Source of the DNA: Pseudorhodobacter turbinis
GTDB taxonomy: Bacteria > Pseudomonadota > Alphaproteobacteria > Rhodobacterales > Rhodobacteraceae
Assembly: GCF_005234135.1 (NCBI RefSeq)
Contig: NZ_CP039964.1
Coordinates: 1,555,001 to 1,619,000, forward strand
Direction of reading: 5' to 3'
Length of the DNA stretch: 64,000 nucleotides
Each line of letters begins with the position of its first letter. Position 1 is the first letter of the stretch. The position numbers and the translations under genes are program-made. Below are positions 34,656 to 42,509 of the stretch, piece by piece. The notes under the pieces are model-generated. The model was not told the DNA's origin. It saw only the letters and a program-made list of their open reading frames with translations, and did not search any database.

Positions 34656-35417
34656 TCAGGAAATCTTGAAGTTTTGGCCTAAATAGACGCGGCGCACGTT
34701 TTCATCGCGCACAACCTCATCGGTGGTGCCACTCATCAACACGGTGCCATCATGCAAAATATAGGCGCGGTCCACGATCTCCAGCGTCTCACGGACGTTG
34801 TGATCGGTGATCAACACGCCAATGCCGCGCCGCTTCAGATCGCTGACCAAATGGCGAATCTCGCCCACGGCAATCGGGTCCACCCCGGCAAAGGGTTCAT
34901 CCAACAGCAGGTATTTCGGATCGGCCGCCAAACAGCGCGCAATCTCTACCCGCCGCCGTTCGCCGCCCGACAGGGCCAGTGCAGGCGCACGGCGCAGGTG
35001 GGTTATGGAAAACTCTAACAACAGCTCTTCCAGCCGCTCACGCCGTTTGTGGCGGTCATCCAGCGTGATTTCCAGCACGGCAAGGATATTGTCCTCGACG
35101 TTCAAGCCACGAAAAATGCTGACTTCTTGCGGTAAATACCCGATGCCAAGCCGCGCACGGCGGTACATCGGCAGGCTGGTCACATCCGCCCCGTCGATCG
35201 ACACGCGCCCGCCCTCGGGCGACACAAGCCCCGCAATCGCGTAAAAGCAAGTGGTCTTGCCAGAACCGTTCGGCCCCAGCAGGGCAACCACCTCGCCACG
35301 GTTCAGATGCATAGAGACATCGCGGATCACGGGCCGCTTTTTATAACTTTTGCGCAGCCCCTCGATATGAAGGCCGGCCGTGCCGTCGGTCACAGCAAGG
35401 TCAGGTTTGGACGCCAT
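34656..35417 (-). CDS. lptB: LPS export ABC transporter ATP-binding protein
   Basis: The 253 aa ATPase drives lipopolysaccharide transport from inner to outer membrane together with LptF and LptG, which are not in the window. It shows Walker A LLGPNGSGKTTCF, ABC signature LSGGERRRVEIAR and Walker B YLLLDEPFAGVDP, plus the switch histidine in LITDHNVRET. Its start overlaps the lptA stop by one base. A basic N-terminal extension of about 15 residues precedes the family core. Confidence 0.97.
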   Translation of the reverse strand: MASKPDLAVTDGTAGLHIEGLRKSYKKRPVIRDVSMHLNRGEVVALLGPNGSGKTTCFYAIAGLVSPEGGRVSIDGADVTSLPMYRRARLGIGYLPQEVSIFRGLNVEDNILAVLEITLDDRHKRRERLEELLLEFSITHLRRAPALALSGGERRRVEIARCLAADPKYLLLDEPFAGVDPIAVGEIRHLVSDLKRRGIGVLITDHNVRETLEIVDRAYILHDGTVLMSGTTDEVVRDENVRRVYLGQNFKIS

Positions 35418-35917
35418 CAGTTCTTGGCCTTGCCCGACTGGAATACGGTTTGCACCCGCCCTTCCATCACGCCGGTCCCGACCTTCAAATCAATCACCAG
35501 TTTTTGCCCCGACAGCGCATTCCCGCCTTGGGTCAGCAAAACATCGCCAGTCATCACCACAGTGCCGCTGTCGATGGTATAAACAGCCTCACGCGATTCG
35601 GCGGCATCCGTGGTGTTGACCAGCGTCACACCGTTGCTGGCGTAAAGCTTGGAGATGCCACTGCCATCGGCGGTATATTCCACCTTCACCTGCCCCGCAG
35701 ACAGGCGCATTTCGCCCTGACCCACCAAAACATTGCCGGTGAACATCGCAGAGCCGTCGGCCTGATTGACCGCAAGCTGATCGGCAGACACCTCAACGGG
35801 AAGGGTGGTGTCTTGCTTTAACTCGCCAAAGGCCACGCTGGCCCCCTGTGCGGTGGCCATTGCCGGAAACAGGGCAAGCGATGCCAAAACGACGGTAACC
35901 TGAAACACCTTCAACAT
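35417..35917 (-). CDS. lptA: LPS export periplasmic protein LptA
   Basis: A 166 aa exported OstA-like protein with a signal peptide (MLKVFQVTVVLASLALFPAMATAQ). Its beta-jellyroll strands include VEVSADQLAVNQADGSAMFTG and YTIDSGTVVMTGDVLLTQGG, and it forms the bridge carrying LPS across the periplasm. It is the middle gene of lptC-lptA-lptB. Spacing to lptC is 15 bp, and the stop overlaps the lptB start, so translational coupling is likely. Confidence 0.93.
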   Translation of the reverse strand: MLKVFQVTVVLASLALFPAMATAQGASVAFGELKQDTTLPVEVSADQLAVNQADGSAMFTGNVLVGQGEMRLSAGQVKVEYTADGSGISKLYASNGVTLVNTTDAAESREAVYTIDSGTVVMTGDVLLTQGGNALSGQKLVIDLKVGTGVMEGRVQTVFQSGKAKN

Positions 35918-35932
35918 GGCTTGTCCTGAACT

Positions 35933-36544
35933 TTATTTACCTGAGGGAGTATATAGCAGCCTAACACCGTCCTTGAAAACAAGAAGATATTGGCCGGGCG
36001 TGTCGGGTTGCTGGGAAATCTCCATCGCGCCTGCGGTGATTTGCCCTGCCGGGGCCGTCCCCGACACATTTGTTTCGCTGATAAGCGAGGTCCGATCAAG
36101 TGCTGCGCGCATCGCATCGGTCGTCACCTCATAGCCGGTCGAGGTGGTCACCGTCACGCCCCCATCCACCAACAGCACGCCCTGATCGGTGTCAAGCATC
36201 CCGCGCCCCGCAACCAATTTGGCACGCCCCCCGTCAGGCGTCAGCAGGTCCAGCACCAACGCATTTGCACTGGCGCCGGCTGTACCCCCCTGCTGCGGGC
36301 GGGCCTCATCGGCGGCGATGGTCAGGGCGGCGCCGTCATCGGTGACACCGGCCCATGTCGGTTGGGTCAGGCGCGGTTCGCGCACACGCTCCGCAATATC
36401 CACCTCGGCAAAGGGAATCGCGTCGGCCGGGTCAACTGTGCGGGCCACCAGAAACAACGTCGACAAAATCGCAAGCGCCAGCAAGGGCAAGGCCACCTTA
36501 AGCCATGCCACCGCGGTCGAATGGAAGTTGTCGTGTTGGCTCAT
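35933..36544 (-). CDS. lptC: LPS export protein LptC
   Basis: A 203 aa protein with a single N-terminal membrane anchor (VALPLLALAILSTLFLVA at about residues 17-34) and a periplasmic LptC/OstA-like jellyroll. It takes LPS from LptBFG and passes it to LptA. Sequence conservation is low, as is normal for LptC, and the call rests on topology plus its position directly before lptA and lptB. It follows the rnd-like gene by 30 bp on the same strand. Confidence 0.88.
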   Translation of the reverse strand: MSQHDNFHSTAVAWLKVALPLLALAILSTLFLVARTVDPADAIPFAEVDIAERVREPRLTQPTWAGVTDDGAALTIAADEARPQQGGTAGASANALVLDLLTPDGGRAKLVAGRGMLDTDQGVLLVDGGVTVTTSTGYEVTTDAMRAALDRTSLISETNVSGTAPAGQITAGAMEISQQPDTPGQYLLVFKDGVRLLYTPSGK

Positions 36545-36574
36545 CGCGCCCTTTCTTTCGGCATTATCTGCCGC

Positions 36575-37189
36575 CTAGTGGTGATAAATATCCATCGGCG
36601 TGTCATATCCCATCAGGTCCAGCTCTGCCCGTGTGGGCAGGAAATGGAACAGGCGGTTGGCAAGATCCATCCGGTCCTCACGGATCAATCGCGCCTCCAG
36701 CGCCTCTTTAAGCCGGTGCAAATACAGCACATCCGAGGCCGCATATTCTTTTTGCGCAGCGGTCAGTTCCACAGCCCCCCAATCAGAGGATTGCTGCTGT
36801 TTGGAGACATCAACCCCCACCATTTCCGACAACAAAATCTTTAAGCCGTGCCGGTCGGTAAAGGTACGCACCAGCCGCGAGGCAATCTTGGTACACCAGA
36901 CCGGCGCCGTCACCACGCCAAAGGCATTTTGCAGCGCGGCAATATCAAATCGACCAAAGTGGAACAGTTTGGTCACATTCGGATCGATCAGCAATCGCTC
37001 CAGATTGGGTGCCGAGGTTTGCCCTTTGGCGATCTGCACCAGATGCGCATTCCCGTCCCCCGACGAGAGCTGCACCACACAGAGCCGGTCACGACGCGGG
37101 TCAAGACCCATCGTCTCGGTATCAATCGCCACGAGGTTGCCAAGGTCAAGCCCGTCAGGCAGGTCGTTGCGATGCAGGTGAATGGTCAT
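36575..37189 (-). CDS. Ribonuclease D-like 3'-5' exonuclease, short form
   Basis: A DEDD-family exonuclease of 204 aa. The three Exo motifs are visible: LVAIDTETMGLDPRRDRL, LFHFGRFDIAALQNAFG and EYAASDVLYLHRLKEAL. It lacks the two HRDC domains of full-length E. coli RNase D (about 375 aa), matching the short alphaproteobacterial type. I chose the ATG at 37189 (MTIHLHRNDLPDG); longer starts read unconserved sequence. It is the first gene of a run leading into lptC-lptA-lptB. Confidence 0.92.
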   Translation of the reverse strand: MTIHLHRNDLPDGLDLGNLVAIDTETMGLDPRRDRLCVVQLSSGDGNAHLVQIAKGQTSAPNLERLLIDPNVTKLFHFGRFDIAALQNAFGVVTAPVWCTKIASRLVRTFTDRHGLKILLSEMVGVDVSKQQQSSDWGAVELTAAQKEYAASDVLYLHRLKEALEARLIREDRMDLANRLFHFLPTRAELDLMGYDTPMDIYHH

Positions 37190-37283
37190 CGGATCATGCT
37201 TTCGGCTTTTGCGGTTGGAGGTCGCCTTATAGGCGGGCCGCCCCCATAATGCCAAGCCATAGCTGCCGCTTTGTGATCGCCCT

Positions 37284-38699
37284 TTAGCCACCCTGTAGCG
37301 CCCATGGCCCGTGGTGATCCGCGCCACCATCAATACGTTCAAACCCGTGGGCCCCGAAAAAATCCCGTTGTGCCTGAATCATATTGGCGGTGGAACGCCC
37401 CGTCCGCATCATATCAAACCACGCAAGCCCCGAGGCCAAGGCAGGCAACGGCAAACCGCAAAGGGCCGCCTGCGCCACCAGCTTGCGCAGCGCCTTGTGG
37501 CTTTTCTCCAGATGGTCGGCAAAGAAGGGCGCGAATATCAGGTTGCGGCCCGGCTCCTCGGCCAGGGCCTGCGCCATATCATTCAGCATGGCCGACCGGA
37601 TGATGCACCCTTCGCGCCAGACCTTGGCAATTTCCGGCAAGGGCAGCGCCCAGCCAAATTCATCGCTGGCCGCTGAAATCAGCGCAAAGCCCTGCGCATA
37701 ACACAGGATCTTGCCCGCGATCATCGCCGCCTCCAGATCCTGCGGCATCAACGCGCCCTCGGGCAGGGTTTGCGGCGCCGCCCCAAACCGCGCCTCGCCC
37801 TTCAGACGTTCCTCGAGCCGGGCCGAGGTATTGCGCGCCATCACCGCCGCCTCGATCACCGGAATCGGTGCGGAAAGGTGCTGTGCCTCGATCGCGGTCC
37901 AGCGGCCCGTGCCTTTTTGACCCGCGCGGTCAAGGATCACATCCACAATCGGCCTGTTGGTTTTCTGATCCACCACCGCCGTCACCGCTGCCGAGATCTC
38001 TATCAGATAGGATTGCAGCGGCCCTTTGTTCCAGCCGTCAAACAAGCCCGAAATGGCGGCGGCAGGCATCGACATGCCGTCGCGCATAACGCCGTAAACC
38101 TCGGCGATCATCTGCATATCGGCGTATTCGATGCCGTTATGAACGGTTTTGACAAAATGGCCCGCACCCGCTTCGCCCATCAGGGTGGCGCAGGGGGTGC
38201 CTTCATATTTCGCGGCAATCGCCTGCAAGACCGGCTCTATGCGTGCCCAATCCTGCGCACGCCCGCCCCCCATGATAGAGGGGCCGTGACGCGCGCCTTC
38301 CTCGCCGCCCGAAACGCCGATGCCCAGAAACTGCGGGCCACCCTTGGCCGCATCTTGAGCACGGCGGTTGGTATCACGAAAATTCGCATTGCCCGCGTCG
38401 ATGATCATATCGCCCTCGTCCAGCAAAGGCGTCAGTGCCGCGATCTGGTCATCCACCGGCTGACCCGCAGGCACCATAAGGATAATCGCGCGGGGGGCCT
38501 TCAGGCTGCGCACCAGTTCGGCGAGGCTTTGGGTAGCGGTGATCCGGGGGGCCAGATCGCCTGCATTGGCAACAAAACGCTGCGTTACCTCGGTTGTGCG
38601 ATTCCAAACCGCAATGGCAAAGCCCTTTTCCGCAATGTTCAGCGCCAGCATTGCGCCCATCGTACCAAGGCCGATCAGGCCGATTTCGGATTGGGTCAT
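37284..38699 (-). CDS. gnd: 6-phosphogluconate dehydrogenase, decarboxylating
   Basis: Oxidises 6-phosphogluconate to ribulose-5-phosphate with NADP+ in the pentose phosphate pathway. The 471 aa product has the Rossmann loop GLIGLGTMGAMLA, the substrate site GVSGGEEGARHGPSIM and the catalytic lysine segment HFVKTVHNGIEYADMQ, with the all-helical C-terminal domain complete. The ATG at 38699 has AAGGAG upstream; a much longer open frame in the same phase is unconserved. A gluconokinase gene lies nearby on the other strand, giving a gluconate-to-pentose-phosphate link. Confidence 0.97.
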   Translation of the reverse strand: MTQSEIGLIGLGTMGAMLALNIAEKGFAIAVWNRTTEVTQRFVANAGDLAPRITATQSLAELVRSLKAPRAIILMVPAGQPVDDQIAALTPLLDEGDMIIDAGNANFRDTNRRAQDAAKGGPQFLGIGVSGGEEGARHGPSIMGGGRAQDWARIEPVLQAIAAKYEGTPCATLMGEAGAGHFVKTVHNGIEYADMQMIAEVYGVMRDGMSMPAAAISGLFDGWNKGPLQSYLIEISAAVTAVVDQKTNRPIVDVILDRAGQKGTGRWTAIEAQHLSAPIPVIEAAVMARNTSARLEERLKGEARFGAAPQTLPEGALMPQDLEAAMIAGKILCYAQGFALISAASDEFGWALPLPEIAKVWREGCIIRSAMLNDMAQALAEEPGRNLIFAPFFADHLEKSHKALRKLVAQAALCGLPLPALASGLAWFDMMRTGRSTANMIQAQRDFFGAHGFERIDGGADHHGPWALQGG

Positions 38700-38850
38700 G
38701 GCGTTTACGCTCCTTGCCGAATGGTTTGGGCCGAATGGTTTGGACGGATAGGGGCTTGGCAATGGTGACAGGCCTCTGACCCATTGCAGTTTCCCTGCAG
38801 GGCTGCTTTGGTAGCGGTAACCTGCCGCTCGGCATGGGTCAAGTAGAGGG

Positions 38851-39276
38851 ATGGATATGGGTTTTACCGAAGACACAAAGGCGCTCAGCAACGCTGCGAT
38901 CATCACGATGCTGGACGCAGGCTGTGCCAAGGCCGATGCGATGGGCCAGCCGCAATGCCTCGTGATCGTCGACGCCTCGGGCGTTGATCTGGGGGCTTTG
39001 CGGATGCGCGGGGCCAAGTTTCTATCGCTGCGATCGGCCCGCGCCAAAGCGCAGACGGCGGCCAGCACCGGCGCCCAAAGCGCCAAGATCCCCGAAGGCA
39101 TACGCATGGCGATTGCACAGGCCAGCGACGGGGCCGTAACCGGACTTGCAGGCGGCTTGCCGATTTACATGGGCGGGGTGTTGGTTGGCGGTATTGGCGT
39201 CGGCTCTGGCAGCGGTATTCAGGATATCGAGGTGGCAGAGACGATGCTGGCCGCGATTGGCGCAGATCCGGCCTAG
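38851..39276 (+). CDS. GlcG/HbpS-like heme-binding-fold protein
   Basis: A 141 aa protein of the GlcG/HbpS family (formerly DUF336). Features are the internal CLVIVDASGVDLGALRM strand and a glycine-rich end, GGLPIYMGGVLVGGIGVGSG. HbpS of Streptomyces binds heme and senses redox stress, while GlcG occurs in glycolate operons; neither role can be assigned here. It is divergent from gnd and starts a short unit with gntK 8 bp downstream, so a carbohydrate link is plausible. Confidence 0.85.
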   Translation: MDMGFTEDTKALSNAAIITMLDAGCAKADAMGQPQCLVIVDASGVDLGALRMRGAKFLSLRSARAKAQTAASTGAQSAKIPEGIRMAIAQASDGAVTGLAGGLPIYMGGVLVGGIGVGSGSGIQDIEVAETMLAAIGADPA

Positions 39277-39284
39277 GTATTGCT

Positions 39285-39794
39285 ATGACGACGTCGGCAA
39301 GCGAACTGGCACAGGGCCGCTACGTTCTGATGGGCGTTGCGGGCTGTGGCAAATCCTCGGTCGGGGTGGCGTTGGCAAAGGCCATTGGCACGAAATATCT
39401 TGATGGTGATGATCTGCACCCCGCCACCAATATCGCCAAGATGGGCCGGGGAGAGGCGCTGACGGATGCCGACCGCTGGCCCTGGCTGGCCAAGGTTGGC
39501 ACTGCCTTGGCAAATCCGGGGATCCTCGGCTGTTCGGCCCTGCGCAAAAGCTACCGCAACCGTATTGCCGAACATGCAGGCGGGCCGGTTTGCTTTATCT
39601 ATCTGGCAGGCAGCCCCGAAGTGATTGCCACGCGTATGGCCGCGCGTTCAGGGCATTTCATGCCGCCCAGCCTGCTTGAAAGCCAGTTCGCCACGCTGGA
39701 GCCCCCAACCGCCGAAGAACCAGCAATTAAGGTGGGCATTGACCAGCCAATCCCCCTGATCATCGCGGAAATTATCGAAAAGCTGCGCGGGTAA
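39285..39794 (+). CDS. gntK: Gluconokinase
   Basis: Phosphorylates gluconate to 6-phosphogluconate, the substrate of the nearby gnd enzyme. The 169 aa product has the P-loop MGVAGCGKSSVGVALA, the substrate motif YLDGDDLHPATNIAKM and the lid CSALRKSYRNRI. The start lies 8 bp after the GlcG-like stop. No gluconate transporter or Entner-Doudoroff genes are nearby. Confidence 0.94.
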   Translation: MTTSASELAQGRYVLMGVAGCGKSSVGVALAKAIGTKYLDGDDLHPATNIAKMGRGEALTDADRWPWLAKVGTALANPGILGCSALRKSYRNRIAEHAGGPVCFIYLAGSPEVIATRMAARSGHFMPPSLLESQFATLEPPTAEEPAIKVGIDQPIPLIIAEIIEKLRG

Positions 39795-39809
39795 GGCCTG
39801 ACGCCGCGA

Positions 39810-40802
39810 TCACAGCCCCATCCGGTCAAAAGCCGCGTCCAGCCCCGCCCAATCGGCCAAGCGCAGCCGGACAGGCAGCGTCAGCACCTTGGGCCGGAAG
39901 GCTGCGGGCAAGCGCACCGCGTCTTTCTCCGTGGTCACAAGCTGAGCCTTCAATGTCGCCGCATCATGCGACAGCCGCCGCAGCAGCGCATCGGTAAAGG
40001 GCTGGTGATCGCTTAGCGCCTCGGCGCGCACCAAGTTCGCGCCGGTCGCGCGCAGGCTGGCAAAGAATTTCTCTGGGTGGCCGATGCCCGCAAAGGCCAG
40101 AACCTTTTCGCCGGTCCAGTCCATGCCCATCTGCAACACCTCCAGATGCCCCGTCACATGCGGCACCCCCAATGCATCGCCCCATGTATCCGCAAAACCG
40201 GTTTGGGCATCCTTGGCCCCGATGGACACAACCATATCTGCGCGGGCCAAACCCACTGGCACCGGCTCTCGCAACGGGCCGGCGGGCAAGCAGCGGCCAT
40301 TGCCAAAGCCCCGCGCGGCATCGACCACGACCAAGGACAGATCCTTGGCAACCGAAGGGTTTTGAAACCCGTCATCCAGCAAGATCACCTGCGCGCCCGC
40401 CGCCTGTGCCGCCATAACCCCCGCCGCACGATCCCGCGCCACCCATGTTGGCGCAAAGGCCGAAAGCAACAGCGGCTCATCACCCGTGTCGTTGGCGGTA
40501 TGATGCCGCTCCGCAACCTGCACCGGCCCCTGCAACCGCCCGCCATAGCCACGAGAGACCACGTGCACCACAGCCCCGCGCGCCGACAACCGTTCAATCA
40601 GCGCGATGGTTGTGGGCGTCTTGCCGGTCCCGCCAGCGTTTAAATTGCCCACACAAATCACCGGAACCTGCGCATGCACCCCCGCACCCTTGCGCAACCG
40701 CCGCGCCGTGGCGGCACCATAGGCCCAGCCAAGCGGCGCCAACAGCCGCGCACGCCATCCCGGCGCATCGGGCGCATTATACCAAAAACCGGGGGGCTGC
40801 AT
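39810..40802 (-). CDS. lpxK: Tetraacyldisaccharide 4'-kinase
   Basis: Phosphorylates the 4' position of the lipid A disaccharide at the inner membrane. The P-loop is [17 protein letters not shown], and the conserved [14 protein letters not shown] segment appears as [17 protein letters not shown]. The C-terminal [12 protein letters not shown] motif is also standard. The 330 aa length is normal. It overlaps the waaA stop by one base, and the DUF4170-waaA-lpxK order is common in alphaproteobacteria. Confidence 0.96.
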   Translation of the reverse strand: MQPPGFWYNAPDAPGWRARLLAPLGWAYGAATARRLRKGAGVHAQVPVICVGNLNAGGTGKTPTTIALIERLSARGAVVHVVSRGYGGRLQGPVQVAERHHTANDTGDEPLLLSAFAPTWVARDRAAGVMAAQAAGAQVILLDDGFQNPSVAKDLSLVVVDAARGFGNGRCLPAGPLREPVPVGLARADMVVSIGAKDAQTGFADTWGDALGVPHVTGHLEVLQMGMDWTGEKVLAFAGIGHPEKFFASLRATGANLVRAEALSDHQPFTDALLRRLSHDAATLKAQLVTTEKDAVRLPAAFRPKVLTLPVRLRLADWAGLDAAFDRMGL

Positions 40803-42001
40803 CAGCGTCGCCCCTCAACCAGATCGCAAATCACCTTGATCGCGGTATCGGTGGCCTCTGCCCCGTCGGATTCCACGGCCCAAGCGGCTTGCGCCAATCG
40901 GGCGGAACGGTCCGGCGACAGCAGCTCTATCAAACCGCGGCGCAATTCGGCGGCGTTGCGCACAAGGCTGGTGGCCTGCGCCGAGGCAAGCCGCCCCAAT
41001 GTGGTCCCGAAACGCCCGGCGCGCGGGCCGTGCAATATGGCAGAGCCAAGCGCCGCCGCCTCCATCGGGTCGCGGTTGATGCCACCATCCCCCATGCCAC
41101 CGCCCAGATATGTGACGGGGGCAAGCCTGTACCACAGCCCGTATTCCACCCCCGGCTCGGTGATATAGACCTGCACATCGGCCTCCAGCTCGTCATCACG
41201 GCAACGGCAGGCGACCACCCATTGTTCATCCTGTTCCAGATGGGCCACCAGCGCCGGTATGCGGACCGGATCTTGCGGTGACAGGATCAGCAACAACCGA
41301 TGCGCCAGCTTCATGGCCCCACGGTGGGCGGCGATCACAGCGGCTTCCTCGTCTTCGGGCAGGCTGGCGGCGAACCAGACGGGACGGGTTGCCAGCTGGG
41401 CGGCGATAAAGGCGCGCTCTGCCTCGGCGCAGGATAGAACCGCGCTTGGGGATTCCATGCGACCCGTCACCTGCACGATTTTGGTCGGCGCCCCCGCCCG
41501 ACGAAAGGCGCGCGCAGCAGGTCCGTCAACTGTCAGTACGGCATCAAGCGACATCAAAGTCCCGCGCATCAAACCCGGCCACCAGCCCTCATTGCCTTCC
41601 ATGATGGTGGGGGTGCGGGCATCAACCAGAACCGAAGGGATGCGCCGTTCATGCGCCTCATGCAGCAAAGCGGGGCGCAATTGCCCATCGGACAGCACAA
41701 CAACATCGGGTTGCCAGTGATCAAGCATCCGCCGCGCTTCGGCCGGGGTATCGGCAGGCGTTGGTTGCCATGTGATCCCCGGATGGAGCAGGTCCGGCGC
41801 AACATCACTTGTCAGCAGAATATTCAAGCCGTGGTCTTCTTCCAACCGACGAGCAAGCCCGGCGATCTGTGGCAAGCTGTTGCGCGTGGGCGCATGCAGC
41901 CAGACCAACCGCCCCGCAGGCCGGGGCGGGCGCGCGTCGTCAGAGACCGCCCGCCGCCGGTTCGCGAGGTTATAAAGCGTCAGGCCAAGTGAATAGGCCA
42001 T
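40802..42001 (-). CDS. waaA: 3-deoxy-D-manno-octulosonic acid (Kdo) transferase
   Basis: Adds Kdo to lipid A. The 399 aa protein shows the GT-B fold with the N-terminal [23 protein letters not shown], the central [21 protein letters not shown] and the C-terminal [24 protein letters not shown], the usual G-G-x-N-xx-EPAA-like site. The classical GHN motif is altered ([12 protein letters not shown]), but the context supports the assignment. It lies between DUF4170 and lpxK. Confidence 0.9.
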   Translation of the reverse strand: MAYSLGLTLYNLANRRRAVSDDARPPRPAGRLVWLHAPTRNSLPQIAGLARRLEEDHGLNILLTSDVAPDLLHPGITWQPTPADTPAEARRMLDHWQPDVVVLSDGQLRPALLHEAHERRIPSVLVDARTPTIMEGNEGWWPGLMRGTLMSLDAVLTVDGPAARAFRRAGAPTKIVQVTGRMESPSAVLSCAEAERAFIAAQLATRPVWFAASLPEDEEAAVIAAHRGAMKLAHRLLLILSPQDPVRIPALVAHLEQDEQWVVACRCRDDELEADVQVYITEPGVEYGLWYRLAPVTYLGGGMGDGGINRDPMEAAALGSAILHGPRAGRFGTTLGRLASAQATSLVRNAAELRRGLIELLSPDRSARLAQAAWAVESDGAEATDTAIKVICDLVEGRR

Positions 42002-42010
42002 GGCCTGCCA

Positions 42011-42256
42011 TCACGCGCCAAGTTCTTCGGTAGCAGAGGCTGGCTGTGCCTCATCCCGCAGACGGTGGATATGGGCGATGAAATAACGGGTCTGCGCCTC
42101 ATCCACGGTGCGCTGCGCCTCGGCCTTCCATGCGGTATAGGCCGTCGCATAATTGGGAAACATGCCGACAATGTGAATATTGTCAGGATCTTTGAAGGTG
42201 GTGCCTTCGGTGCTGATCAATTCGCCGCCAAAGACGAGGTGAAGACGTTGGGTCAT
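42011..42256 (-). CDS. DUF4170 domain protein
   Basis: An 81 aa soluble protein. The family signature is LVFGGELISTEGTTFKDPDNI followed by VGMFPNYATAYTAWKAEAQ. It always seems to accompany waaA-lpxK in this lineage, so a link to Kdo-lipid A assembly is possible but not shown. I used the ATG at 42256 (MTQRLHLV), preceded by a GAAATG overlap and weak site; the frame starts at 42271. The next 253 bp to the helicase gene have no recognised feature except a small GC hairpin. Confidence 0.85.
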   Translation of the reverse strand: MTQRLHLVFGGELISTEGTTFKDPDNIHIVGMFPNYATAYTAWKAEAQRTVDEAQTRYFIAHIHRLRDEAQPASATEELGA

Positions 42257-42509
42257 TTCGAGGCTCCGCATGCGTTATTTTGATAGGGCTACGCTAGTTT
42301 GTTTGGACGCAAGGGGAAAGGGGGTGCGTTTCGTGATCGGGCGAAACCCTGCTTGGTCAATAGTTTTCATGGACTCTTGGTCCGTTTGCCGCTATCAGAC
42401 GCGCTTGGCCCAAAGATATTCCGGTGCTGTCAGGCGAGGAGGCCTGTGTCAGTCAGGGGTGTGGCGGCCGTTTAACGGGCAATATCGCCCCTCTGATTAG
42501 GCAGAATAC

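Noticed and set aside
42270..42500. 76-codon frame filling the gap between DUF4170 and the helicase gene
   Set aside because: It has a weak GAGG site only, Arg/Cys-rich random composition and no recognisable family; more likely the helicase leader.
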